This document shows, piece after piece, positions 1 to 9,041 of a stretch of DNA of 64,000 bases. The notes under the pieces were generated by a model. The model ran no database searches. It saw only the letters and a program-made list of their open reading frames with translations, and was not told the DNA's origin. Source of the stretch: Desulfobacteraceae bacterium (lineage in GTDB: Bacteria > Desulfobacterota > Desulfobacteria > Desulfobacterales > Desulfobacteraceae); the NCBI GenBank assembly GCA_016744295.1, contig JADGEQ010000001.1, positions 62,001-126,000 on the forward strand, written 5' to 3'. A program made the position numbers and the translations under genes. The first letter of the stretch is position 1; every line of letters starts with the position of its first letter.

Positions 1-594
1 AAGGAGTGCCACATAGAGTTTGATCCAGACTTTATCAACAGGGAAATATTTGTAAATACCGATGATGGAACAGGAGACGGCAATACACCCTGTCACAGCG
101 ATTATAATCCAGAGTTTTACGGTTTCAGACATGGGGGAGAATTTCCACTCCACATTTTCAAATTCCCTGTGAAGAAAGGCCCCCACAAGACCTGCCATAC
201 CCTGTTGAATCATAACAGCCGGTACGATCTGTTTGGGATCAAATCCCAACACAAGGAGGATGGGGGTTAAAGCGGTTCCAAATCCCATACCTGCGGATGC
301 GTCCATGAATTCGAAAAATGCCGCCAACGCGACCACACTCCATATGATGGTCCATTGATTTCCCTGGAGTCCGCTGGCAATTGTCCAGTCGGACTGTATC
401 CTTACCGTGGCTTCAAAGGGATTTCCCGCAAGCCAGATGCCCAGTAGAAAAACCAGAAAAAAGACGAACACTCCCCCCAGGGCGGCTCTTATATGACGCC
501 ACTCCGGAATAAACCGCTCCCCAATGGTCTGTTTTTCATTTTCCAGATCCCGGGCCACTTCAAAACCTGTTATTTTTTCTCTGGGTTTTTCCAT
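1..594 (-). CDS. TauE/SafE-family sulfite/organosulfur exporter, partial (C-terminus outside window)
   Basis: I translated this directly: the frame is open from the ATG at 594 to base 1 (198 residues) and runs off the window. After a charged N-terminus of about 38 residues comes a membrane segment (GVFVFFLVFLLGIWLAG), then a glycine-rich stretch (ASAGMGFGTALTPILLVLGF, followed by DPKQIVPAVM) typical of the TauE/SafE family of inner-membrane anion exporters. GGAGGA lies 9 bases before the ATG. A nearby ATG 5 bases upstream is out of frame. The substrate (sulfite, sulfoacetate or other anion) cannot be told. The long cytoplasmic N-terminus is somewhat unusual for the family. Confidence 0.8.
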   Translation of the reverse strand, partial: MEKPREKITGFEVARDLENEKQTIGERFIPEWRHIRAALGGVFVFFLVFLLGIWLAGNPFEATVRIQSDWTIASGLQGNQWTIIWSVVALAAFFEFMDASAGMGFGTALTPILLVLGFDPKQIVPAVMIQQGMAGLVGAFLHREFENVEWKFSPMSETVKLWIIIAVTGCIAVSCSIIGIYKYFPVDKVWIKLYVALL

Positions 595-856
595 ACCATT
601 CCTCCATCTGTTATCATTAATAATAATTTTTGAATTTCGACCAATCGTTTTTCTGTCGGCATTCGTTCATAAAAAAGGAGGTTTACAAAAAATGTACCAG
701 AATAATAAAAAAACAAAACTATTAGTTAACCACTTGATAATACATGCCAAATGTCCTTAAAAATCATGGCCGGCACCCCGAGGATACCGGCCGGTAAAAC
801 CTGATGGTGGACAGGTGTAAATATGAGGTGTCACTTCAGAGTAGACAGCCTTTTTT

Positions 857-2275
857 TCAGGGGGTGTGTTTATCCCCCCTGAATTCATCGGCCTGGATAT
901 GGGATTCCTTCATGAGCCGATGGAGGTATTGTCTTTGTATCCCCGCAATTTGAGCCGCCTTGCTGATGTTTCCGCGGCTTTCCTTTAACAGGGTCCTGAT
1001 ATAGTGCTCATGGAAAAAGCTGATGCTTTCCTCCTTGGCATCCTTGAAATTAATCCTAGAATTTTCCCGGTTTAACCCAGGGACAAACCCGGGGACAGCG
1101 CTCTCCCCTGGACCGAGGCCTAGATCGGAAAGGGTCAGTGTATCGCCATTACAAAAGATGATTCCCCGTTCAATGATATTTTCAAGTTCCCGAACGTTAC
1201 CGGGAAATTTTCTTGCTGCCAGCGCCTGTATGGCAGAGGGTGAGATCCCCTTTATCTTTTTTTTATTCAAAACACTGTATTTATGGAGAAAGTGATAGCA
1301 AAGAATCGGGATATCCTCGGCTCTATCCTTTAGGGGGGGTATTTCCAAACGAATAACGTTCAGACGGTAAAACAGATCCTCCCGGAATGTATTTTCTGCG
1401 ATGGCCTGCTCAAGATTTTTGTTTGTGGCTGCAATGAACCGAAGGTCGGCTTTTTTGGTGATAACACTCCCCACGGGTCTGTATTCCCCCTCCTGAAGCA
1501 ACCTGAGAATACTTGTCTGAAGACCGGGCTTTAAATCGCCGATCTCGTCGAGAAAAAGCGTACCGCCATCCGCCTCTTCGACCAGCCCCTTCTTGTCTGT
1601 GGCAGCTCCTGTAAACGCACCCTTCACATGCCCGAACAACTCACTTTCGATCATATTCTCCAGAATCGCCGTACAATTGATGGTAACCAGTTTTTTAGAC
1701 CGTCTATTGCTGTTCCGATGGACCGCCCTGGCCACAAGTTCTTTGCCCGTTCCAGTAGGACCGGTAATAAGGATAGTTCCATTTGTGGGAGCAGCCTGAC
1801 GGATACGATCGAAAACGTTTTCCATTGCAGCAGTCGATCCGATGATGGAAAGATCGTTCTCCTTTTCAAGGGCAAGGCGCAGTCTTTTGTTTTCCCGGAT
1901 GACCTTCTGCCACTTCATGGCCTTGTCAAGGGTGACCAGGAGTCTTTCCCTGCGGAAAGGCTTTGTCAGGTAATCATTGGCTCCTTTTTTCGTGGCTTCC
2001 ACCGCAGTTTCTATGGTGGCATAGGCGGTGAGGATAATCACCGACACCTCGGGCCGGACCCCCCTGATTTTCTCCATCAGTGCGATCCCTGACATACCTG
2101 GCATCTTCAGGTCTGTCATCACAAGATCAAACGCCTCATTCTTGAAAATTTCAAAGGCCTTTTCGGGGTTGCTTTCCGTGACCGTCTCGTAATGGGTATC
2201 TTCGGAAATAATCCTGTCAAGCAGTATCAGCATATCCTTTTCATCGTCTACTATCAAAATACGGCCGTTCATCAT
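857..2275 (-). CDS. sigma-54-dependent response regulator, NtrC/AtoC family
   Basis: This 472-residue protein has the three-part NtrC layout. A receiver domain (residues 1-120) has phosphoacceptor D55 in MTDLKMPG. An AAA+ ATPase (about 145-380) has Walker A GPTGTGKE and the sigma-54 contact loop GAFTGA intact. A Fis-type helix-turn-helix sits at the C-terminus (ISKAAQIAGIQRQYLHRLMK). It should activate sigma-54 promoters when phosphorylated. Its ATG overlaps the stop of the upstream kinase gene by 4 bases (ATGA), so the two are almost certainly a translationally coupled pair. Targets are unknown; one good sigma-54 promoter in the window lies at 9789-9804. Confidence 0.93.
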   Translation of the reverse strand: MMNGRILIVDDEKDMLILLDRIISEDTHYETVTESNPEKAFEIFKNEAFDLVMTDLKMPGMSGIALMEKIRGVRPEVSVIILTAYATIETAVEATKKGANDYLTKPFRRERLLVTLDKAMKWQKVIRENKRLRLALEKENDLSIIGSTAAMENVFDRIRQAAPTNGTILITGPTGTGKELVARAVHRNSNRRSKKLVTINCTAILENMIESELFGHVKGAFTGAATDKKGLVEEADGGTLFLDEIGDLKPGLQTSILRLLQEGEYRPVGSVITKKADLRFIAATNKNLEQAIAENTFREDLFYRLNVIRLEIPPLKDRAEDIPILCYHFLHKYSVLNKKKIKGISPSAIQALAARKFPGNVRELENIIERGIIFCNGDTLTLSDLGLGPGESAVPGFVPGLNRENSRINFKDAKEESISFFHEHYIRTLLKESRGNISKAAQIAGIQRQYLHRLMKESHIQADEFRGDKHTP

Positions 2276-4458
2276 TCCTCCCCAGGATATCCCATTAGTT
2301 TGACGGTAAAAATTGTCCCGCCGGAAGCAACATCGGAGGAAGAATGCTTTTGGCTTTCACAGGCCATGATTCCCCCCAGACCGGTTATGATACCGTAACT
2401 GACAAAAAGTCCGAGGCCTGTTCCCCGGCCTTCCGGCTTGGTGGTGAAAAAAGGTTCAAATATATGATCCATGTCCTTGTCCTCTATGGCATGTCCTTCA
2501 TCCTGAAACTGTACTGCGACCCTGTGAAGATCAGTGTCCTTAAATGTCCGGATTGTCAATCTTCCGCCCTTGGGCATGGCGTCGGCAGCATTGTTGATCA
2601 GATTTAAAAACACCTGCTGCAACTTTCGGGAATCGCCGAATATAAGCGGAAGACTGTCTGAAAGTTCCATGGCCAGAATAATTTTCTCTTGTTCAAAACG
2701 GTGCCTCACTATCTTGATGGTGTCTTCAAGGCAAAGATTCAGATTTGTATGGCTGTGACCCTTGTCTTCTCCCCTGCGTACGAAACCCAGAAGATTTTCC
2801 ACGATTTCTTTACAATGAAACCCCTGGCGTTCGATTATTTTAAGGTCTTCATAATCCTGGGAGGATCGATCTTTTTTGCGCAGCATCAGATCACAGAACC
2901 CCAGGATAACCCCCAGGGGATTATTGACTTCATGGGCAACCCCCGCCGCCAAGGTGCCCAGGGATGCCAATTTTTCAGTTTGCATCAAATGATGTTCGAT
3001 TTTTTTATTTTCAGTTATGTCCCTTGCAATACAAAGCACAGAGTTTATATTTCCCTTTTCACTCCGCACGGGCACCATGTTGACATCTATGAATATCTTC
3101 ACCCGCTCAAAATCAAATGCAAATTCCCTTCTAATGCTTTTTTTGCTTTGAAAAACCCTACGGATAATTTTTAAAAGGTTATTGCTCATCTCTTCGGGAA
3201 AAAGCGACGACAATCCTTTTCCAAGATGATCGCCAGCCCTGCAGGTGAAAAAATCGGAAGTAAAACTATTCATGGACAAAAATTCTCCCTTGGAATCAAC
3301 GGTAAAGATGAAGTCTTCAGCGCTTTCCACAAGGTATCGATATTTTGCCTCGGATTTTACGAGTTCTTCGGTCTGTCGGTTGACCTCACTCTCCATATGC
3401 CGGGACCATTTTACTTCAAAGAACATGATGATTGATGCACCTGCAATAATAGTAAATATCACCGCTATCTGCATAAAAAACTGATGCATGTATTTATCCC
3501 GCACCGCTTCCTCTATTTCGGAAACCGGAGCGACAACCGCTATGGACCACCTTTGACCCGGGGCGTTTAAAATCGAAACAGGGGTATAGGCAATCAGTTT
3601 TTCGATCCTGCCGGTAAGTCCCCTGTGCCATCCCGAAATATACCGCCCTTTGCCTTCAAGGCCTTTGAGCATTTTTTCCCTTTGTATCTTGTTGATCTCC
3701 ACAAAAGAGAGTTCATGATTTTTTTCCTTTCTTACCAAAAAAGCATTCTTCCCTGTAAAGGAAATAACCGGATGAAAAAGAAAGCGACCGTCATTGTTGA
3801 TGATCCACGCATACCCTGTTTTGCCGGATCTGATATTGGTCAGGTAAGGGCCCAAAAGCCATGAAATATTGACATGACAAACAATTATTTGTGACCGGCT
3901 TTGATCGACGGGCAAGGCGATTATTACAAATATTCCCGAAGGTGTGATTTGTTGCGTTGAGACCCTCAATTGATTTGTTGCTCCTGCTTTAAAATCAAAG
4001 GAAAGGGGCAAACTGTCCTCCAGGGGAGAGCAGAAAATTTTTTTGCGAAAAGGATGACCGGAATATACAACCTTGGCCGTTATATCACGGATCTCGATTG
4101 CGCTGACCCCGCATTCAACTAAACGGGCCAGGGTCGATTGCATTGATTTGACGGGATCTTCGTTCTTTTCAAGTTCATGGGATAAAATTATCATCTCTCG
4201 TTCCAAAAGGGAAAACTCACGTTCAATAAAACTTTTTACGTTGTGGGCAATCACCATCTGCTCTTCATTGAACTGTACCCGGACGATCTTGCACATTTCC
4301 TCAATGGACCACTGGGACATGACCGCGCTTGCCGCCACAAAGATGAGGGCCGTAAGCGCCACAATGATAACCATACTTTTTGCCATTCCCGATCGCTGGT
4401 ACGCGGGGGAAGGCTTAAGGTCAAACTTTTGGATTCTGCCGGTATTTGATTTTCCCAA
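2272..4458 (-). CDS. Cache-PAS sensor histidine kinase
   Basis: This membrane histidine kinase has 728 residues. A first membrane helix lies near residues 28-48, followed by a periplasmic region of about 270 residues with Cache-type features (GKTGYAWIINNDGRFLFHP), a second helix near 330-350, and a PAS domain (about 372-490, with the PAC-like end SVLCIARDITE). The HisKA motif LAAGVAHEVNNPLG carries the phospho-histidine, and the HATPase_c domain has the N box (NLINNAADAM) and the G box (GRGTGLGL). It overlaps the downstream NtrC-type regulator by 4 bases. The phosphate-binding-protein-like gene lies 146 bases upstream on the same strand, which suggests one signalling unit. The ligand is unknown. 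Confidence 0.9.
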   Translation of the reverse strand: MGKSNTGRIQKFDLKPSPAYQRSGMAKSMVIIVALTALIFVAASAVMSQWSIEEMCKIVRVQFNEEQMVIAHNVKSFIEREFSLLEREMIILSHELEKNEDPVKSMQSTLARLVECGVSAIEIRDITAKVVYSGHPFRKKIFCSPLEDSLPLSFDFKAGATNQLRVSTQQITPSGIFVIIALPVDQSRSQIIVCHVNISWLLGPYLTNIRSGKTGYAWIINNDGRFLFHPVISFTGKNAFLVRKEKNHELSFVEINKIQREKMLKGLEGKGRYISGWHRGLTGRIEKLIAYTPVSILNAPGQRWSIAVVAPVSEIEEAVRDKYMHQFFMQIAVIFTIIAGASIIMFFEVKWSRHMESEVNRQTEELVKSEAKYRYLVESAEDFIFTVDSKGEFLSMNSFTSDFFTCRAGDHLGKGLSSLFPEEMSNNLLKIIRRVFQSKKSIRREFAFDFERVKIFIDVNMVPVRSEKGNINSVLCIARDITENKKIEHHLMQTEKLASLGTLAAGVAHEVNNPLGVILGFCDLMLRKKDRSSQDYEDLKIIERQGFHCKEIVENLLGFVRRGEDKGHSHTNLNLCLEDTIKIVRHRFEQEKIILAMELSDSLPLIFGDSRKLQQVFLNLINNAADAMPKGGRLTIRTFKDTDLHRVAVQFQDEGHAIEDKDMDHIFEPFFTTKPEGRGTGLGLFVSYGIITGLGGIMACESQKHSSSDVASGGTIFTVKLMGYPGEE

Positions 4459-4604
4459 GACCGCACCGTTTCCTGTATTTAATGTGAATCCCGAGGAAAA
4501 AAGTGTTTGTGGACCCCCTTCATAACCCTTTCCTTAAAGAAAAGGGCTATGAAAGTGATAGTTAGAGTATACCATTTCCCTTTTAACCAGTCCCATTGAC
4601 TGAA

Positions 4605-5423
4605 TTAATCGATGGGCAGCATTCCTCTTTCCAGAATAATAGATCTTCCTTTTTGGGATTTGATAAAATCAACAAAGATCTTAACCGCCCCAGTGGGCTC
4701 ACCCTTGGAAACCAGGTAAAATATCTGATAGTAGGGATAATTTTTATCACCCGGTTTTTCCCCGTCAATGCCCAATACCTTTATATTTGGGTGGATAATC
4801 TGAGCACCCCTGGAAATAAAGGAAATGGCACCCAGGGGCAGTTCCTCAATGGCCTCAAGAACACGGGTGGATTCATAGGTCAAATAATCATATTGGATTT
4901 CTTTGTGTTTCATCACTTGCCGTCTAAAATTTTTATGAGCACCGGTTCTATCACCCGGGACAACAAGGATAATGGGTAAATCAGGTCCACCCACCTGCTG
5001 CCAATTTGTGATTCCCCCGGAAAATATTTGCCGAAGCTCCAGGCGGGTTAAATTGTCGACAACACCGGATTTATGGGTAATAACTGCCAGGGGATCCTTG
5101 CAAAAAGGGATTTCCAATAACCCGTGATCCTTGTGGCGTTTGTATATGGCCCGGGTGGAACTGGCAACGTCGGTCATATCTTGCATCACCCGGTACACAC
5201 AGGAATTGGATGCGGCAACAAACAGATCAATGGGTATCCCGGTTTCCTTGGTAAAATCATCCAGCCTTGAATTTTCAAAGGCTTCATAAACCTGGGCTGA
5301 GCAACTGTATCGCAATCCCTGATCAGCAGTTGCCATCGTCAGCGGCACAATTGCCCACAACACCAATAAACCGGCAGCTATTAAACTTGATATCCTCATC
5401 GCTTTTTTCATGGTTTTTTTCAT
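4605..5423 (-). CDS. PstS-like periplasmic substrate-binding protein
   Basis: This 272-residue protein has a Sec signal peptide (charged KKTMKKAMR start, hydrophobic core to about residue 31, likely cleavage near ATA-DQ) and a type II periplasmic binding-protein fold of the PstS group. Visible family motifs are IFSGGITNW, the anion-loop-like GDRTGAHKNF, and SFISRG. It is shorter than E. coli PstS, with no pstCAB transporter genes nearby. Because the next genes on the strand are a Cache-PAS kinase and its NtrC partner, a role as a sensing accessory rather than a transport component is possible (inference). The start has AAGGAGGAT upstream (CATCCTCCTTGAATGG on the plus strand). Confidence 0.8.
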   Translation of the reverse strand: MKKTMKKAMRISSLIAAGLLVLWAIVPLTMATADQGLRYSCSAQVYEAFENSRLDDFTKETGIPIDLFVAASNSCVYRVMQDMTDVASSTRAIYKRHKDHGLLEIPFCKDPLAVITHKSGVVDNLTRLELRQIFSGGITNWQQVGGPDLPIILVVPGDRTGAHKNFRRQVMKHKEIQYDYLTYESTRVLEAIEELPLGAISFISRGAQIIHPNIKVLGIDGEKPGDKNYPYYQIFYLVSKGEPTGAVKIFVDFIKSQKGRSIILERGMLPID

Positions 5424-5511
5424 CCTCCTTGAATGGTTAAACTATCTTGTTTTACAACAGTCATTATTCCTTTATCTTTCCTGCTGTATCTTCATTGAAA
5501 TAATACTGTTT

Positions 5512-5526
5512 ACAATTTACGTGCCA
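5512..5526 (-). promoter_or_regulatory. possible sigma-54 promoter for the PstS-like/kinase/NtrC unit
   Basis: On the minus strand this reads TGGCACGTAAATTGT. The -24 element TGGCACG is perfect and the spacing to TTG is right, but the -12 element is TTGT instead of TTGC. It lies about 90 bases upstream of the PstS-like ATG and points toward it. The imperfect -12 GC makes this tentative. Confidence 0.4.
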
Positions 5527-5565
5527 AAAATTTAATACTGAAACCACTTTAAGCCATCATCTTTG

Positions 5566-5635
5566 GGCAAAATTCTATTGGCGCCAACCCTTTGAAATTT
5601 CGTTGTTTTTAGCCTGAAGCCAATAGAATTTAGCC
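5566..5635. repeat. long inverted repeat (17-base arms, one mismatch)
   Basis: Arms are GGCAAAATTCTATTGGC (5566-5582) and GCCAATAGAATTTAGCC (5619-5635), complementary at 16 of 17 positions with a 36-base loop. As RNA it would form a long hairpin in the leader of, or between, the two flanking minus-strand genes. There is no clear U-tract, so it is not a standard terminator; it could be an operator, a processing site or a small repeat element. Confidence 0.6.
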
Positions 5636-5727
5636 ATTTAACCTCACAAATCAGCACCTCCCCCCATGAAAACCAAACAGACAGGCTGTAAAAATATCTG
5701 ACATAAAGGGGTTTGACAAAAATAATT

Positions 5728-8700
5728 TTAATGCGTGTTCTTACAGATGGCGGACAGGAAGGTCTTGTAGCTAGTCAGGTAAAAGGACAGGGGACGGGGA
5801 AAATTTTTGCCAAGGATTCCGTCCACAAAAAGCCTGGAGATAAATTGCTCTTGTTCCAGCAGTTTCTGGGATTGCTGGAATATGATTTTTTCTTCCGGTG
5901 TGAGGTGGGACACCATATCCAGCATGGTCACCCTTGCCCGGGGCAGGTACATCCAGAAATAAAACAGGTCCAAAGAATTGATAATGATCATCACTGCCAG
6001 ATCCTTTACCTCGGAATTTTTAGCGAAAAACAATAACTTGGGTTTTTCAAGGATCTTGAGTTCCTCGGTTTCAGGAAAAAGAAGTTCAAGCCGGGAATAG
6101 GTTTCAAACAGGTCTGAAAATTTTTTTTGGATGTCCCGCTTCCGAAGATCCATGTTCTGAAACCTATCTACAGTTCCCTCAATCAGCCCTGCCACCGTGT
6201 CTGAAGCCGCTTTTGAAATAATCGCCGCCCATTTTTGAAGAACCCCATCCACCCCGGGGGTGTTAAAAAATATCAAAATGGCACCGATCAGGCTATTGAA
6301 AAGAACTGCCACCGGAATGGCCAGGATACTTCTGAAAAAATTACCGGTAATCGCCCCCTTGGGCATCCCTCGAAAGGTATTGTGGGAGGAAAGATAGATA
6401 CCGTTGGCAAGCCCCATAACCGAATAGAGAATCAATGGACTGCTGGCCACGGTTATTCCAAAGGCCCGTTCAAGGACCAGTGTTTTTACAACATAGTCCA
6501 GAAGCGGCACTGAAAAGCCGGTATATAGCAAGGCATCGGTCAGTCTTTCCCAGCTGACATAATCATTCCATTTGAGCAAAGAGGAGCGATTGATCCCGCC
6601 GCCGCCGAGAACCGACTGCAAAATAACCCTGAAACCCGTGATCCCGAACCAGATAAAGGCACCGAAATAGGCCAGAAACCACCAGTCCTTTGTGAGGGAA
6701 AAACAGACAAAAGCGGGAACAAACCCGATCAGGATCTTTAAGCAATTTTTAAATTTTGTATTAAGATTTTTCCATGAGTTTGCCTGGGGTGGTTTTTTGG
6801 CAGCTGACAGGGTTAGCGCCAAACCATTTGTATTATTTTTTTGAATGCCACCAAGGGTAATGATATTGCCGCAGCTTTTCATGTCCAGGTAAAAAGACTC
6901 AAAGATCCATTCCTTTTTTTTTAAGAAAATGATTTGATCAAGACCGGGCAACCATTTGAATGCGTTCATCATCCATTTAAATCCCCGGCTTACCTCATTG
7001 GCCGGAAAGGAGGTAAGCTGCTGGCTCGCATGAATGCTTGCCGGAAGAATCAGTCGGTTGCCGACATTCTTTTGAATTTGATGGATGGCCCGGGAAGAGA
7101 GGGTATTGACAATGCCAAACCCCATTCCGTATGCCTGGTGGGATTTTCCGGTTGAATCGCTTCCGATTCTGGATTTGAGCGGGCGCACCGTGTACATGTT
7201 TTTCAGGGCATCAATATCATAGAGAATATTAAATAGTTTTTTGATTCGATCCGGTTCATCTGCATATCCGGCCCGTTCCACACCCAATTTAATGTATCGG
7301 ATCACCCGTTTTAATTTTAGCAGACTTCCGGTATTGATGGCCTCTTGAAGCTCATTTACAGAAACAAGATGACCGGTTTCCCCCGAGATAAAATCCTTTA
7401 AATTGATAATTTCAAGCCGGTTGATCAGGCCGTTTCCCTCATACAAAATTTCAAGGACATCTTCTGGTTTCAAGTCCCCCAGTTTCAGGGTAATTCTGAA
7501 ATCGTGATGAAGGGACTCTATCTTTTCAAGCAATTCCTGGAAACTTATTTTTAGTCTGTCCGGAAGGTTCTGGTCATCACTGACAGCAAAGGGATATAGG
7601 ATATCCGGATATTTTTCAGGAGAAAGATAGCGGGTAATCACCTCCCGGGTACTAAACCGATCCATTCGTTCCACCAGATCTCGGATCGCCTTCTGTTCAG
7701 TGACGTCTGCCGTGTCAAACGCTGGGTTCAATACAGCCATGCGTTCTTTCATTGCAGTGACAGCCAGGGCATGGATATATTCTCCAAGGTGGGGAACCGA
7801 TGGCTGTCCGGGGAAGGCAAATTGTAAAAAGCGTTCAGGACAAAGCCTTGGCAGATCAATATCAAAGGTTTGGCACATTTCATCCAGATATTGCCCGTTA
7901 AATGCCTCCAGAAGCTCCAGCACATATTTTTCCTGATACTTTAATACAGCCCGGCCCTGTTCCATAAATCGAACCACATGGGGTTCCGCCAAAAAACACA
8001 GAAACGCCTCGGCATCGGGAAGTCCCCGGGATACCCAGATAAAGGAGATGTACCGATCCCGGTATTGAGCCCAAAATTCAATTCCGATGCGAAGATCAAT
8101 TTCCATTATCCTGGCCGCTTCGATAAGTTCTGCCGCAAACCTGGGTTCAATACAATGATAATAAATAACCCGCAAACGCCGAATACCTTTTATCCAAGCA
8201 TCCATGATCAGATGGGTGGGCGATTTTCTGCCCGTGGTATTGGCATCATGAACATGATCGTCAAAGGTGAGTTGGTTCCATTCTTCCGGCATTTCCAACA
8301 AATGATAATACTTGAGCAGTCGCCTTACCACCCGGGGTTTGCCAAAAGCGGCCATCCTGAAATTATGGGCAAGTTGCAGTTGAAGAGAATAATTACCCTT
8401 GGCCCGAACCAGTTCCTTCATGATCTGAAGAAGAATTCGGGCGGTATTTTTCGGCATGGGGCCACCGGCGGTATCAAGCACCTCATTTTTCAATGCCGTC
8501 AACGCCTGGAGGCGATTTTCGATCTCCCCTCTTTCCATTGATTCCAGAAGATTCACAATGGCATAGGCCGTACGAAGCCCCTTGGATTCGGCCATTTCCT
8601 TGATTCCAAAGGGATGAAAATAGGGGTAATACAATTTCCGGGTATACCCAAGGATATTATCCTCGTCATAAACTGAATTGACAATCCCGATCAGTTCATG

Positions 8701-8745
8701 ATCCCGTTTATCAAAAAACAAATCTTTTAGCTTAAATTTCTCCAA
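5728..8745 (-). CDS. large membrane protein with degenerate PHP-like domain
   Basis: This 1005-residue protein is not one I recognise by name. Residues about 158-225 resemble a PHP phosphoesterase domain: FDDHVHDAN (H164, H166), then SPTHLIMDAWIKGIRRLRV, H197 where PHP proteins have TDHD, and GIEF (E223). The usual TDHD motif is replaced by YYHC, so activity is doubtful. A long helical middle follows. The C-terminal third has several hydrophobic segments (about 680-850, e.g. ILIGFVPAFVCFSL and SILAIPVAVLFNSLIGAILI) and ends in a cytoplasmic-looking tail. The start is TTG with AAAGG six bases upstream. It is transcribed toward the PstS-like gene but separated by about 300 bases. Confidence 0.75.
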   Translation of the reverse strand: MEKFKLKDLFFDKRDHELIGIVNSVYDEDNILGYTRKLYYPYFHPFGIKEMAESKGLRTAYAIVNLLESMERGEIENRLQALTALKNEVLDTAGGPMPKNTARILLQIMKELVRAKGNYSLQLQLAHNFRMAAFGKPRVVRRLLKYYHLLEMPEEWNQLTFDDHVHDANTTGRKSPTHLIMDAWIKGIRRLRVIYYHCIEPRFAAELIEAARIMEIDLRIGIEFWAQYRDRYISFIWVSRGLPDAEAFLCFLAEPHVVRFMEQGRAVLKYQEKYVLELLEAFNGQYLDEMCQTFDIDLPRLCPERFLQFAFPGQPSVPHLGEYIHALAVTAMKERMAVLNPAFDTADVTEQKAIRDLVERMDRFSTREVITRYLSPEKYPDILYPFAVSDDQNLPDRLKISFQELLEKIESLHHDFRITLKLGDLKPEDVLEILYEGNGLINRLEIINLKDFISGETGHLVSVNELQEAINTGSLLKLKRVIRYIKLGVERAGYADEPDRIKKLFNILYDIDALKNMYTVRPLKSRIGSDSTGKSHQAYGMGFGIVNTLSSRAIHQIQKNVGNRLILPASIHASQQLTSFPANEVSRGFKWMMNAFKWLPGLDQIIFLKKKEWIFESFYLDMKSCGNIITLGGIQKNNTNGLALTLSAAKKPPQANSWKNLNTKFKNCLKILIGFVPAFVCFSLTKDWWFLAYFGAFIWFGITGFRVILQSVLGGGGINRSSLLKWNDYVSWERLTDALLYTGFSVPLLDYVVKTLVLERAFGITVASSPLILYSVMGLANGIYLSSHNTFRGMPKGAITGNFFRSILAIPVAVLFNSLIGAILIFFNTPGVDGVLQKWAAIISKAASDTVAGLIEGTVDRFQNMDLRKRDIQKKFSDLFETYSRLELLFPETEELKILEKPKLLFFAKNSEVKDLAVMIIINSLDLFYFWMYLPRARVTMLDMVSHLTPEEKIIFQQSQKLLEQEQFISRLFVDGILGKNFPRPLSFYLTSYKTFLSAICKNTH

Positions 8746-8833
8746 AAAAAACCTTTAGCTTAAAATTACCAAAACAAATCTCTATACCACCTTCATTTCA
8801 CCAATTCAATCTTGTAAAATCAAAGATCAATTA

Positions 8834-9022
8834 TTAAAGATCAATGGCCAAATCACATTCGGCCTGACTGCCCCAGGAATACCCGATGATTCTGGTTGCT
8901 CTGACACTGACCACTGGAACCGGATAATGCCTGAACACCGTTTCAATAACAGATTCCAATACCGCCAATAAATACGCAGAAAAATCAATACAGCCCAAGA
9001 TTTTGTTTATTTTTTTATTCAT
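8834..9022 (-). pseudogene. universal-stress-protein remnant with internal deletion (62 residues)
   Basis: The first residues (KINKILGCIDFS) match the start of a universal stress protein, including the ATP-contact Asp in the DFS motif. The text then jumps to ESVIETVFRHYPVPVVSVR, which matches the C-terminal strand of the same family (normally about 120 residues later). The simplest reading is a USP gene that lost its middle in frame. AGGGAGT lies before the ATG, so it may still be translated. It sits between the 1005-residue membrane-protein gene and the CBS/ACT gene, both on the same strand. Alternatively it is an unrelated small protein. Confidence 0.45.
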
Positions 9023-9041
9023 TTTTTAACTCCCTAGGGAT

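Larger units (their letters stand above)
5424..5727. other. 304-base intergenic region with sigma-54-like site and long inverted repeat
   Basis: This spacer lies between the 1005-residue membrane-protein gene and the PstS-like gene, both on the minus strand. It holds a sigma-54-like site (5512-5526) oriented toward the PstS-like gene and a long inverted repeat (5566-5635), both listed separately. I see no additional coding sequence. Confidence 0.6.
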
